Origin: Streptomyces griseoviridis
Lineage (GTDB): Bacteria > Actinomycetota > Actinomycetes > Streptomycetales > Streptomycetaceae
Length of the DNA: 64,000 nt
Reading direction: 5' to 3'
Assembly: GCA_014649155.1 (NCBI GenBank)
Contig: BMSM01000009.1
Location: forward strand, 62,001-126,000
The notes beneath the pieces were generated by a model. It was not told the DNA's origin and did no database searches. It saw nothing but the letters and a program-made list of their open reading frames with translations. The translations under genes and the position numbers were made by a program. Shown here in pieces: positions 56,500-64,000 of the stretch. How positions within the stretch are numbered: position 1 is the stretch's first letter; each line of letters opens with the position of its first letter.

Positions 56500-57450
56500 A
56501 TGCCCCTCCCCCTCCCCGAAGGACTCGGCCTCGGCCTGGCCGCCGTAGGCCGCCCCGGCTACATCAATCTCGGCCGCGACGAGGACCTCGGGGACGACCG
56601 CGGCGTCGACACGCTGCGCGCCCGCACCCACGCCCTCCTCGACGCCGCGTACGCGGCCGGCGTCCGCTACGTCGACACCGCCCGGTCGTACGGCCGCGCC
56701 GAGGAGTTCCTCGCCGACTGGCTGGCCGCCCGCCCCGGGAGCGGCGACGTCACCGTGGGCAGCAAGTGGGGCTACACCTACACCGCCGGCTGGACCACCG
56801 ACGCCGAGCGGCACGAGGTCAAGGACCACGGTCTCGCCACCTACGAGCGGCAGCGCGCCGAGACCGACGCCCTGCTCGGCGGCCGGCTCGGCCTCTACCA
56901 GATCCACTCGGTGACCCCCGACAGCCCGGCCCTCACCGACAAGGACCTGCACGCCCGGCTCGCGGAGCTGGCCGCGACGGGCGTCGCCGTCGGCTTCTCC
57001 ACCTCCGGCCCCGCCCAGGCCGATGCCATCCGCGCCGCGCTCGCCGTGACCGTCGACGGCGCCCCCCTCTTCCGTACCGTCCAGTCGACGTACAACGCGC
57101 TGGAGACCTCCGCCGGGCCTGCGCTCGCCGAGGCGCACGACGCCGGGCTGACCGTCATCGTCAAGGAGGGCATGGCCAACGGCCGGCTCGCCGGACCGCA
57201 CGCGCCGGCCGTCCTGCGGGCCGTGGCCGAGGAGACCGGCCTCGGCCGTGACGCGGTCGCCCTCGCCCTGGTGCTGCGGCAGCCCTGGGCCCGCGTCGTC
57301 CTCTCCGGTGCCGCGACCGTCGCCCAGCTCCGCTCCAACCTGACCGCCGCCTCGGCCCGCCTCGACGACGACCAGGCGGCCCGCCTCGGCACCCTCGCCG
57401 AGGACCCGCGCGCCTACTGGGACCAGCGCGCCCGGCTGCCCTGGCACTGA
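56500..57450 (+). CDS. Aldo/keto reductase
   Basis: 316 residues from ATG 56500; the open frame before it has no coding character. AKR barrel: LGLGLAAVGRPGYINLGRDE, YVDTARSYGRAEEFLADWL (catalytic Asp and Tyr), VGSKWGYTYTAGW (Lys), LYQIHSVTPDS (His) and VVLSGAATVAQLRSNL near the NADPH site. The substrate is not evident. It stands alone between argH and the TetR-MFS pair. Confidence 0.93.
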   Translation: MPLPLPEGLGLGLAAVGRPGYINLGRDEDLGDDRGVDTLRARTHALLDAAYAAGVRYVDTARSYGRAEEFLADWLAARPGSGDVTVGSKWGYTYTAGWTTDAERHEVKDHGLATYERQRAETDALLGGRLGLYQIHSVTPDSPALTDKDLHARLAELAATGVAVGFSTSGPAQADAIRAALAVTVDGAPLFRTVQSTYNALETSAGPALAEAHDAGLTVIVKEGMANGRLAGPHAPAVLRAVAEETGLGRDAVALALVLRQPWARVVLSGAATVAQLRSNLTAASARLDDDQAARLGTLAEDPRAYWDQRARLPWH

Positions 57451-57501
57451 GCCCGTCCGCCACCGCCGTACCGCCCGGCCATGAGTCACCCGCACCCGCG
57501 A

Positions 57502-57540
57502 TGAGACATCAACGTCTCACATGGGTTACCGTTGTCTCAT
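57502..57540. promoter_or_regulatory. TetR operator cluster
   Basis: TGAGAC-ATCAAC-GTCTCA (57502-57519) is a perfect inverted repeat. The half site GTTGTCTCAT (57531-57540) follows and overlaps the TetR ATG (57539). Three copies of the GTCTCA half site within 39 bp suggest cooperative autorepression. Confidence 0.7.
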
Positions 57541-58090
57541 GGCTGTCGATCGTGACCACGTACTGCGCACCGCCGCCGCCCTGCTGACCCGGAAGTCGAC
57601 GGCGACCATGGACGAGGTCGCCCGCGCCGCCGGGATCAGCCGGGCCACCCTGCACCGGCAGTTCGCCGGGCGTGACGCCCTGGTGCGGGCGCTGGAGGAG
57701 CTGGGCCTCGCCGAGTGCGAGGCGGCCCTGGACGCCGCCCGTCCCGACGAGGGGCCGGCCGCCGACGCGGTGCGCCGCCTGGTCCGCGCGGTCGAGCCCG
57801 CGGCCGCCCTGCTCGCCTTCCTCTACACGGAGAACCAGCTCTTCGAGGGCGACCAGGTCAACGAGGGCTGGAACCGGCTCGACGCCCGGCTGACCGCCCT
57901 GTTCCGGCGCGGCCAGGAGAGCGGCGCGTTCCGTCTCGACCTGCCCCCGGTCTGGCTCACCGAGGCGCTCTACGGCCTGCTGGCCTCCGGCGCCTGGGCC
58001 GTCGCCGAGGGCCGGGTGGCCCGCAACGACTACACCCACCTGATCGTCGAGCTGCTGCTCGGCGGCGCGCTGAGGAGAGAGGGATCATGA
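57539..58090 (+). CDS. TetR-family repressor
   Basis: 183 residues from ATG 57539 (MAVDRDHVLRTAAALLTRKS). No Shine-Dalgarno is present and the ATG lies within the operator, so the transcript may be leaderless. HTH: TMDEVARAAGISRATLHRQF, AGRDALVRAL. The ligand-binding helical domain contains AFLYTENQLFEGDQVNEGW. Its stop overlaps the MFS ATG by 4 bp; it should repress its own operon until an efflux substrate binds. Confidence 0.93.
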   Translation: MAVDRDHVLRTAAALLTRKSTATMDEVARAAGISRATLHRQFAGRDALVRALEELGLAECEAALDAARPDEGPAADAVRRLVRAVEPAAALLAFLYTENQLFEGDQVNEGWNRLDARLTALFRRGQESGAFRLDLPPVWLTEALYGLLASGAWAVAEGRVARNDYTHLIVELLLGGALRREGS

Positions 58091-59619
58091 GCAGCACCCT
58101 GCGGCCGGCCGGTACGGACGAGGCGGTGGCGCGCCCCGGCCGGTGGCTGGCGCTCGCCGTCCTCGTCCTGGCCGTGCTGCTGGTGGCCGTCGACGCGACC
58201 GTCCTCGGTCTCGCCACCCCGTACATCAGCGAGGACCTCGCCCCGTCCGGCACCCAGTTGCTGTGGATCGGCGACGTCTACTCGTTCGTCATCGCGGGCC
58301 TGCTCGTCACCATGGGCAGCCTCGGCGACCGCGTCGGCCGCAAACGCGTCCTGCTGCTCGGCGCCACCGCGTTCGGCGCGGTGTCCGTGCTCAACGCCTA
58401 CGCGCACACGCCCGAGGTGATGATCCTCGCCCGGGCCCTGCTCGGCGTCGCGGGCGCCACCCTGATGCCCGCCACCCTCGCCCTGATCCGCAACCTCTTC
58501 CACGACCCGCGCGAACGCAGTCTCGCCGTCGGCATCTGGGGCGCCACCGCCTCCGCGGGCACCGCGGTCGGCCCGATCCTGGGCGGTTTCCTGCTGGAGC
58601 ACTTCTGGTGGGGCTCGGTCTTCCTGATCAACCTGCCGGTGATGGCCGTCCTGGTCCTGGTCGGCGTCAAGCTGCTGCCGGAGTCCAGGAATCCCGCCCC
58701 CGGGCCGTTCGACCTGCCCAGCGTCGTACTGTCGCTGGTCGGTCTCGTCGGGGTGGTGTACGCGGTGAAGGAGGCCGCGGCGCACGGGTTCGCGTGGGCC
58801 ACGCTCGGCGCGGGCCTGCTGGGCGCCGCCGCGCTGTACGGGTTCGTCCGGCGCCAGCTCGCGCTGCCGGTCCCGCTGCTCGACATGCGGCTGTTCCGCG
58901 ACCGGGGCTTCAGCGGCGCGGTCCTCGCCGACCTGCTGACCGTGCTGGGACTGTCCGGGCTGGTGTTCTTCCTCTCCCAGTATCTGCAACTGGTGCAGGG
59001 CAGGCGGCCGTTCGAGGCCGGGCTCGCCGAACTGCCCGCCGCGGTCGGCGCGGTGGCGGCCGGCCTGGTCGCCGGACGCGCGGCCCGGCGCTTCTCCGTA
59101 CGGGCGGTCGTCTCCGGCGGGCTGGCCGCGGTGGGCCTGGCGCTGGCCGCGCTGACCGTGATCGGCCGGGACACCGGCTACCCGCTGCTCGGCGCGGCGC
59201 TGCTGGTCGTCGGCCTCGGCGCCGGGTTCTCCTTCACCGTCACCGCCGACGTGATCCTCTCCGGCGTGGACCGGGACCGGGCAGGCTCCGCCTCCGCGGT
59301 CTCCGAAACGGCCTACGAACTCGGCGCCGCCCTCGGCATCGCCCTGCTCGGCTCCATCGTGACCGGCGCCTACCGGGGCTTCACCGGCCCGCCCGGCACC
59401 CCGGACGCGGCCCACGAGTCGCTGGGCGGTGCCGTGGAGGCCGCCGGCCACCTGCCCGCCCGGACGGCGGCGGAACTGCTGGACGCCGCCCGGCAGTCCT
59501 TCGTCGACGGCCTGGCGCTGGCCGCGGGCCTCGGCGCGGCGGTCCTGCTCGCCGCGGCGGTCGCGGCCTGGTTCCTGCTGCGCGGACAGCGACTGGAGGA
59601 CGGCGCCCACCAGGAGTAG
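58087..59619 (+). CDS. MFS efflux transporter, DHA2 (14-span) type
   Basis: 510 residues, ATG 58087 (ATGA overlap with tetR). First span RWLALAVLVLAVLLVAVDAT with the DHA2 motif LDxTVxNVALP as VDATVLGLATPYI, motif A GSLGDRVGRKRVLLLG, and motif C-like GATASAGTAVGPILGGFLL. 14 hydrophobic segments. QacA/SmvA-like, drug-proton antiport is likely. The unit with the TetR gene is self-contained and followed by a strong bidirectional terminator. Confidence 0.94.
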   Translation: MSSTLRPAGTDEAVARPGRWLALAVLVLAVLLVAVDATVLGLATPYISEDLAPSGTQLLWIGDVYSFVIAGLLVTMGSLGDRVGRKRVLLLGATAFGAVSVLNAYAHTPEVMILARALLGVAGATLMPATLALIRNLFHDPRERSLAVGIWGATASAGTAVGPILGGFLLEHFWWGSVFLINLPVMAVLVLVGVKLLPESRNPAPGPFDLPSVVLSLVGLVGVVYAVKEAAAHGFAWATLGAGLLGAAALYGFVRRQLALPVPLLDMRLFRDRGFSGAVLADLLTVLGLSGLVFFLSQYLQLVQGRRPFEAGLAELPAAVGAVAAGLVAGRAARRFSVRAVVSGGLAAVGLALAALTVIGRDTGYPLLGAALLVVGLGAGFSFTVTADVILSGVDRDRAGSASAVSETAYELGAALGIALLGSIVTGAYRGFTGPPGTPDAAHESLGGAVEAAGHLPARTAAELLDAARQSFVDGLALAAGLGAAVLLAAAVAAWFLLRGQRLEDGAHQE

Positions 59620-59635
59620 GCGCCCGGCACGACGA

Positions 59636-59669
59636 AGGCGGACCCTCCCCGCGCGGGAAGGGTCCGCCT
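59636..59669. terminator. Bidirectional terminator between MFS and plsC genes
   Basis: AGGCGGACCCT (59636-59646) and AGGGTCCGCCT (59659-59669) are exact 11-bp inverted repeats. The outer GCCCGGCACGA/TTGTCGGGC arms extend pairing imperfectly. It lies between convergent genes and can serve both. Confidence 0.88.
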
Positions 59670-59688
59670 CCTTGTCGGGCCCCGGTGG

Positions 59689-60429
59689 CTACGCCGCCTT
59701 CGCCTTCGTCGCGTACATGTCGACGTACTCCTGTCCGGACAGCCGCATCACCTCGGTCATCACCGAGTCCGTCACCGCCCGCAGCACGTACCGGTCACGG
59801 TCCATGCCCTCGTACCGGGAGAACTCCATCGGCTCGCCGAACCGGACCGTGACCTTGCCGGGCCGCGGCACGCCCCGGCCGCCGGGCTGGAGCTTGTCCG
59901 TACCGATCATCGCGAACGGCACCACCGGCGCGCCGGTCATCAGCGTCAGCCGGGCGATGCCGGTCCGGCCCCGGTACAGGCGGCCGTCGGGGGAGCGGGT
60001 GCCCTCCGGGTAGATGCCGAACATCCGGCCCTCCTCCAGCACCCGGCGCCCGGTCATCAGCGCCGCCACACCGCCGCTCGCGCCGTCCCGGTCGACCGGG
60101 ATCATGCCGACGCCGGTGAAGAACCAGGCCATCAGCCGGCCCTTGAGGCCCTTGCCGGTGACGTACTCGTCCTTGCCGATGAAGCAGACCTGCCGCTTGG
60201 TGACGACGGGCAGCACGATCGAGTCGATGAACGTCAGATGATTGCCGGCCAGGATCACCGGGCCGTCGCCCGGGATGTTCTCCGCGCCTTCCACCTGTGG
60301 GCGGAACATCAGGCGCATGATCGGACCGAGCACTGCCTTGATGAGCGCGAAGCGGGACAACGGGCCCTCCGGTGTCAGTGTGCGTGGGCTGTCGGGAATT
60401 GCGGTACCAGTCTGTGCAGGTGAGGACAT
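59689..60429 (-). CDS. plsC: 1-acyl-sn-glycerol-3-phosphate acyltransferase
   Basis: 246 residues, ATG 60429. Acyltransferase motifs: AGNHLTFIDS with His64-x4-Asp69, GMIPVDRDG, GIYPEGTRSPDG and VPFAMIGTDK. It acylates lysophosphatidate at sn-2 on the membrane surface in phospholipid synthesis. The symbol is by family; Streptomyces carry several paralogues. The gene converges with the MFS gene and diverges from the phosphodiesterase gene. Confidence 0.92.
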   Translation of the reverse strand: MSSPAQTGTAIPDSPRTLTPEGPLSRFALIKAVLGPIMRLMFRPQVEGAENIPGDGPVILAGNHLTFIDSIVLPVVTKRQVCFIGKDEYVTGKGLKGRLMAWFFTGVGMIPVDRDGASGGVAALMTGRRVLEEGRMFGIYPEGTRSPDGRLYRGRTGIARLTLMTGAPVVPFAMIGTDKLQPGGRGVPRPGKVTVRFGEPMEFSRYEGMDRDRYVLRAVTDSVMTEVMRLSGQEYVDMYATKAKAA

Positions 60430-60806
60430 TACTCGCGGCCCCGGGGGTCACGCACGTCGGGTTCATCAGGGTCTTACACGGTGTTGACGTACGTTCACCT
60501 GCGGTGGCGCGCCGCCGCCCGCCGGAAACCGGGCCGGAACGATGTGACGAGCATCGCCCCGCCGGCGCGGGACCGGCGCGGCCACCCGGACCACCGCCCG
60601 GGTACCCGGCCCGGCCGCCCCGAAGCCGGCGAAACCCCGGCCGTCCCGCACCGGGCGGCCCTCGCGTCCATTGCGACATGCCCTGTCACCCCGGCGTTCC
60701 GCACGAGGTCTCCCCGTGGTCAGGGACGCGCCCCTACGATCGGCCCGCATCCGACCGGGACGGCCAGACGGGCCGCACGGGTCGGCCGGACGGCCAAGGG
60801 GCGCTC
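60430..60806. other. Divergent intergenic region, no gene seen
   Basis: 377 bp between plsC and the phosphodiesterase gene. It contains a perfect ACGTACGT palindrome (60488-60495) inside TTGACGTACGTTCA, about 60 bp from the plsC start, which could be an operator, and TACGAT (60735-60740), a possible -10 for the rightward gene. Open frames crossing it show no family signature. Confidence 0.5.
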
Positions 60807-61976
60807 ATGGGAACGCAGAAGTCGAACGAACAGGGCAACGGCACCGGACGGCGGGCGCTCCTCGGCGCCGCCGTGCTCGGCGCGGGCGGGGCCGTCCTCG
60901 GCCTGCCCGGCACCGCGGGCGCGGCAGGCCGCGGCTCCGGCCAGGGCGGCGGGATCAGGAGCCTGCCCGTCCCGGCCGTCATCGGACACCGGGGCGCCAG
61001 CGGCCACCGCCCCGAGCACACCCTCGGCTCCTACCAGCTCGCCCTCGACATGGGCGCCGACATCGTCGAGGCCGGCGACCTCGTCCCCACCAGGGACGGC
61101 CACCTCGTCTGCCGCCACGAACCGGAGATCGGCGGCACCACCGACGTCGCCGGCCACCCCGAGTTCGCCGGCCGCAGGACCACCAAGGTGCTCGACGGCG
61201 TCCCCACCACCGGCTGGTTCACCGAGGACTTCACCCTCGCCGAGCTGAAGACGCTCCGCGCCACCGAGCGCATCCCCGCCAACCGCCCGCACAACACGCT
61301 CTACGACGGCCGCTGGGAGATCCCCACCTTCGAGGAGGTGCTGCGCTGGCAGGACGAGCAGACCCGCAGGCGCGGCAAGCAGGTCTGGATCTACCCCGAG
61401 CTGAAGCACCCCACCTACTTCCGCGCGCTCGGCCTGCCCACCGAGGAGCGCCTCGCGAAGCTGCTGCGCCGGTACGGCAAGGACCGGAAGAACTCCCCGG
61501 TCATCGTCCAGTCCTTCGAGCCCACCAGCATCCGGCGGATGCGCGAGCTGGTCGGCAATCCGCTCGCCGTGCTGCTCGGCGGGGCCGGCTCCCGCCCCTG
61601 GGACTTCGTCGCCACCGGCGACCCGCGCACCACGGCCGACCTGATCACGCCCGAGGGCCTGAAGGAGATCGCCTCCTACGCCCAGGGCATCGGCCCCACC
61701 CTCGACCTGATCATCCCGCGCGACGCCGCCGGCCGGCTCACCGCGCCGACCACGCTCGTCCGCGACGCCCACCGCGCGGGCCTGATCCTGCACCCCTACA
61801 CCCTGCGCAACGAAAACCCCTTCCTCCCCGCCGAGTTCCGCGAGGGCGCCGACGCGGACGCCTACGGCGACGCCTTCGGCGCGTTCCGGGCCTACTTCGC
61901 CACCGGCATCGACGGCATCTTCACCGACCACCCCGACACGGGCCTGCTGGCCCGCGAGGATCTCGTCAACGGCTGA
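60807..61976 (+). CDS. Tat-exported glycerophosphodiester phosphodiesterase
   Basis: 389 residues, ATG 60807 (AAGGGG upstream). Twin-arginine signal GTGRRALLGAAVLGAGGAVL with a GTAGAA cleavage region. GDPD signature: VIGHRGASGHRPEHTLGSY (His and metal Glu), VEAGDLVPTRDGHLVCRHEP where active enzymes have ExDVxxTxDGxxVxxHD, and YPELKHPTYF. It releases glycerol phosphate from glycerophosphodiesters outside the cell. Length and Tat export match periplasmic-type GlpQ. A small hairpin follows the stop. Confidence 0.92.
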   Translation: MGTQKSNEQGNGTGRRALLGAAVLGAGGAVLGLPGTAGAAGRGSGQGGGIRSLPVPAVIGHRGASGHRPEHTLGSYQLALDMGADIVEAGDLVPTRDGHLVCRHEPEIGGTTDVAGHPEFAGRRTTKVLDGVPTTGWFTEDFTLAELKTLRATERIPANRPHNTLYDGRWEIPTFEEVLRWQDEQTRRRGKQVWIYPELKHPTYFRALGLPTEERLAKLLRRYGKDRKNSPVIVQSFEPTSIRRMRELVGNPLAVLLGGAGSRPWDFVATGDPRTTADLITPEGLKEIASYAQGIGPTLDLIIPRDAAGRLTAPTTLVRDAHRAGLILHPYTLRNENPFLPAEFREGADADAYGDAFGAFRAYFATGIDGIFTDHPDTGLLAREDLVNG

Positions 61977-61982
61977 TCGCCC

Positions 61983-61998
61983 CACCCCGGTTGGGGTG
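61983..61998 (+). terminator. Short hairpin after the phosphodiesterase gene
   Basis: CACCCC-GGTT-GGGGTG, a perfect 6-4-6 hairpin beginning 7 bp after the stop. Confidence 0.55.
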
Positions 61999-62050
61999 AC
62001 ATCCGGCGTCCCGGGCAACCACCGTCCGGGCGCCGGTCGTACTTCCGCAT

Positions 62051-62545
62051 ATGACGCACGATCTGCTCACCATCCTGGGCCCGCTGCTCGCCGCCGAGGC
62101 ACGGGCCGAGGCATATGCGTCCGGCGCCGACCCCGGCGACCTGGAGCAGACGGTCTGGCTGCGCCTGCTGGAACGCCTGGACGCCGGCGACCCGCCCCAC
62201 GACCCCCACCGCTGGCTGCGCCGCGCCGTGCGCACCGAGGTCCGCCGCACCCGCCGCACCGCCCGCGTCGAACGGCCGTACGGCACCGAGCCCACCGACG
62301 CCGCCGACCGCGACCCCGAACAGCTCGCGCTCGCCGCCGCCCGGCACCGGGCGCTGCGCGAGGCCGTGCACCGCCTGCCCGGCCGCTGCCCCCGGCTGAT
62401 GGAGGCGCTGCTGTCCCCGAAAGACCTGACATACCGCGAGATCGCGGGGGAGTTGGGTATCTCACAGGGGAGTCTTGGACCGGAACGTTCCCGATGTCTG
62501 GGATGTCTGCGCCGATTGCTCACACCGGAGGTTGCGGGCGACTGA
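62051..62545 (+). CDS. Small sigma-70-family factor-like protein
   Basis: 164 residues, ATG 62051. A reduced region 2 (DLEQTVWLRLLERLDAG, HRWLRRAVRTEVRRTRR) is followed by an acidic linker and region 4 (LREAVHRLPGRCPRLMEALL, DLTYREIAGELGISQGSLGP, RSRCLGCLRRLL). This is the pattern of small ECF-like sigma factors common in Streptomyces. No anti-sigma factor gene is adjacent; the next gene is a GNAT 57 bp downstream. Promoter target unknown. Confidence 0.85.
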   Translation: MTHDLLTILGPLLAAEARAEAYASGADPGDLEQTVWLRLLERLDAGDPPHDPHRWLRRAVRTEVRRTRRTARVERPYGTEPTDAADRDPEQLALAAARHRALREAVHRLPGRCPRLMEALLSPKDLTYREIAGELGISQGSLGPERSRCLGCLRRLLTPEVAGD

Positions 62546-62602
62546 CGACGGGGATAGGAGTGAGGAACAACAGGCGATCAGGTGAGCGGGAGGCATGCGC
62601 AC

Positions 62603-63100
62603 ATGGGCATGAGCGTGACCATCTCGGCGGCGACCGACCAGGATGCCGAGCAGATCTTCCGGCTGCAGTACCTCTGCTTCCAGAGCGAGGCGGCGCTCTA
62701 CGGCAACTACCGCATCGACCCGCTCGTCCAGACCCTCGACTCCGTCCGCGAGGAGGTCGCCACGGACTGCGTCTTCGTGGCGCGGCTCGGCGACGAGGTG
62801 GTCGGCTCGGTCCGGGGACGGATCACCGACGACGGCTCCGCCGCCATCGGCAAGCTCTGCGTCCACCCCCGCCTCCAGGGGCACGGCATCGGCGCCCGGC
62901 TGCTGAAGGCGGCCGAGGCCGCGCTCACCGCGGAGCGCGGCGCCACCCGCTTCCGCCTGCACACCGGCCACCGCAGCGAGTCCGGCCTGCGGCTGTACCG
63001 GCGCGTCGGCTACGAGACGGTCGGCACCTCGCGGGGCGCCGACGGCGTCCCGATGATCGTCCTGGAGAAGCAGGCCGGGGCCTACGCCACCACGGCCTGA
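62603..63100 (+). CDS. GNAT family N-acetyltransferase
   Basis: 165 residues from ATG 62603 (GGGAGG nine bases upstream); GTG 62582 and ATG 62609 are alternatives. VTISAATDQDAEQIFRLQYL, FVARLGDEVVGSVRGRITDD, then the acetyl-CoA loop KLCVHPRLQGHGIGARLLKA (Q-G-x-G-I-G) and RSESGLRLYRRVGYETV. A standard small-molecule GNAT. The sigma-like gene precedes it on the same strand and may be co-transcribed. Confidence 0.92.
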   Translation: MGMSVTISAATDQDAEQIFRLQYLCFQSEAALYGNYRIDPLVQTLDSVREEVATDCVFVARLGDEVVGSVRGRITDDGSAAIGKLCVHPRLQGHGIGARLLKAAEAALTAERGATRFRLHTGHRSESGLRLYRRVGYETVGTSRGADGVPMIVLEKQAGAYATTA

Positions 63101-63125
63101 CCGGGTGCGCCGGGCGCCCGGTGGC

Positions 63126-63545
63126 TCACCGCGCGGTGCGCGCCCGGCGCAGCCAGTACAGCGCCGACAGCGGCAGCAGCACCGGGATGAAGACGTACCC
63201 CATCCCGTACTCCGACCACACGGTCGAGTCCGGGAAGGCGGACGGCTCGACCAGCGTCCAGGTGCCCACGATCAGGACGCCGGCCAGCTCGGCGGCGCAG
63301 CAGACCCGCGCCGCCCGGCGGGCCGTCTCCCCGCCGCGCACCAGGGTGTACGTGATGAAGCCGTACACCACACCGGCCAGCGCGGACAGCGCGTAGGCGA
63401 GCGGTGCCCGGTCGAACTCGGTCGCGATCTGGTACACGGACCGCGACACGGCACCGACGACCATCACGCCGTACAGCCACACCAGCAGGATGCCGGGCCC
63501 GGCGATCAGCCGGGTCCGGGCCGGCTTCCGCTCGGCCGTCGCCAT
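63126..63545 (-). CDS. Four-span membrane protein
   Basis: 139 residues from ATG 63545, chosen for GGGGAGG five bases upstream. Four hydrophobic segments: AGPGILLVWLYGVMVVGAVS, LAYALSALAGVVYGFITYTL, VCCAAELAGVLIVGTWTLV and YVFIPVLLPLSALYWLRR. It resembles actinobacterial small integral membrane proteins of unknown function. It follows the next gene by one base, so the two form an operon. Its ribosome-binding site lies in the upstream gene's last codons. Confidence 0.82.
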   Translation of the reverse strand: MATAERKPARTRLIAGPGILLVWLYGVMVVGAVSRSVYQIATEFDRAPLAYALSALAGVVYGFITYTLVRGGETARRAARVCCAAELAGVLIVGTWTLVEPSAFPDSTVWSEYGMGYVFIPVLLPLSALYWLRRARTAR

Positions 63546-63546
63546 C

Positions 63547-63906
63547 TCAGCCTCCCCAGATGTCATAGAGCCGCACCTGAAGGACGGCGAGGACGATACC
63601 GCCGGCGGCCACCGTCACCGAACCCCAGCGGGTGCGCTCGGCCAGCGACATGAACCCGGCGGCCGGAACGCAGGCGAAGGCGCCCAGCAGATAGGCGACG
63701 AAGATCGTCGTGCCCTGCTCCGGGTCCTCGCCCCGCGCCAGCTTCACGACCCCGACCACCAGCTGCGCCAGCGCCAGCACGGTCACCGCGGCCATCCCGG
63801 CGAAGTGCCAGTCCTTCGTCGGCTGGTCTCGGTACGCGGCCCAGCCGCACCAGGCGGCGAGCAGCAGCGCGGCGACGCCGGTCACCAGCGTCAGGACGTC
63901 AAGCAT
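63547..63906 (-). CDS. Small membrane protein
   Basis: 119 residues from ATG 63906; the frame is open further but the longer form has a non-coding-like Arg/Pro-rich start. Four hydrophobic segments: LDVLTLVTGVAALLLAAWCG, AAVTVLALAQLVVGVVKLA, IFVAYLLGAFACVPAAGFMS and VTVAAGGIVLAVLQVRLY. No family recognised. First gene of a two-gene membrane-protein operon, divergent from the partial gene at the right edge. Confidence 0.8.
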   Translation of the reverse strand: MLDVLTLVTGVAALLLAAWCGWAAYRDQPTKDWHFAGMAAVTVLALAQLVVGVVKLARGEDPEQGTTIFVAYLLGAFACVPAAGFMSLAERTRWGSVTVAAGGIVLAVLQVRLYDIWGG

Positions 63907-63976
63907 GGCAGTGACCCTAATACGGCGTGACCGGCCCGACGCGGCCGACCCCGGCGGGCGCCGTAGGGTCGGGGGC

Positions 63977-64000
63977 ATGAAGATCCGTGCCCAAGCCCTT
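63977..64000 (+). CDS. Start of a further gene (partial)
   Basis: ATG 63977 preceded by GGGTCGGGGGC gives MKIRAQAL before the window ends. TAGGGT (63964-63969) could be a -10 box. The call as a gene start rests on ribosome-binding region, position in a divergent gap and codon quality; the product cannot be identified. Confidence 0.5.

Overview
The window is chromosomal DNA of a Streptomyces species. GC content is very high with G/C-saturated third codon positions, GTG/TTG starts are frequent, and the gene set is typical of the genus. From memory, the order conservon – glycine betaine transporter – glnA4 – infC/rpmI/rplT – pheST – argCJBDR – argH follows the S. coelicolor core around SCO1629 to SCO1560. 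I saw no insertion sequences, integrases, phage genes, CRISPR arrays, tRNA or rRNA, so this is core chromosome, with local signs of duplication and gene decay.

Layout. 1-2679: end of a conservon operon (roadblock protein, DUF742 protein, small GTPase, and a cytochrome P450 carrying EQSLW in place of ExxR). 2695-6831: RluA-type pseudouridine synthase, GNAT acetyltransferase, an iron-box-controlled siderophore-interacting reductase whose 3' end is duplicated in tandem, and a 5'-3' exonuclease. 7065-10758: glycine betaine ABC importer whose permease is fused to two substrate-binding domains. 11162-13898: XRE-cupin regulator, SLAC1/TehA-type transporter and its divergent LysR. 13977-19107: gamma-glutamyl (ethanolamine/polyamine-type) catabolic cluster: hydrolase, FadR-type regulator, glnA4-like synthetase, aldehyde dehydrogenase and SDR. 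19111-24737: PLP enzyme, a proline-rich membrane protein paired with a mycosin-like protease, a beta-lactamase-fold protein and a small unknown ORF. 24933-33921: SseB protein, DUF1844 protein, infC-rpmI-rplT with a structured leader and an AUC start, SpoU methyltransferase, PAS histidine kinase and pheST.

34079-44615: SpoIIE-type phosphatase, NsdA-like HTH/TPR regulator, NUDIX hydrolase, tail-anchored coiled-coil protein, 3-hydroxybutyryl-CoA dehydrogenase, GHL10 glycosidase, DUF1918 protein, EamA transporter overlapping a divergent MocR regulator, GNAT, a histidine-phosphatase-like protein lacking its catalytic histidines, and a DUF6314 protein. 44832-56355: GH51 arabinofuranosidase with a strong promoter and operator, a small membrane protein, argCJBDR preceded by ARG boxes, a decayed ferric-reductase-like gene, an L,D-transpeptidase/PNPOx-like pair, and argH with its own ARG box. 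56500-64000: aldo/keto reductase, TetR-MFS pair, PlsC acyltransferase, glycerophosphodiesterase, sigma-like factor, GNAT, two small membrane proteins and the first codons of a further gene.

The main functional units are arginine biosynthesis under ArgR, translation factors under leader control, osmoprotectant uptake, gamma-glutamylated amine catabolism, and iron-regulated siderophore reduction. I did not find an obvious large undescribed system. The observations most worth following are the duplicated 3' end of the siderophore-reductase gene, the AUC-started and attenuated infC, the Shine-Dalgarno inside a perfect inverted repeat at the NUDIX gene, the motif shared by the NsdA-like gene and a nearby promoter region, and the histidine-phosphatase fold without its histidines. 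All family calls come from reading motifs; none was confirmed by database search.
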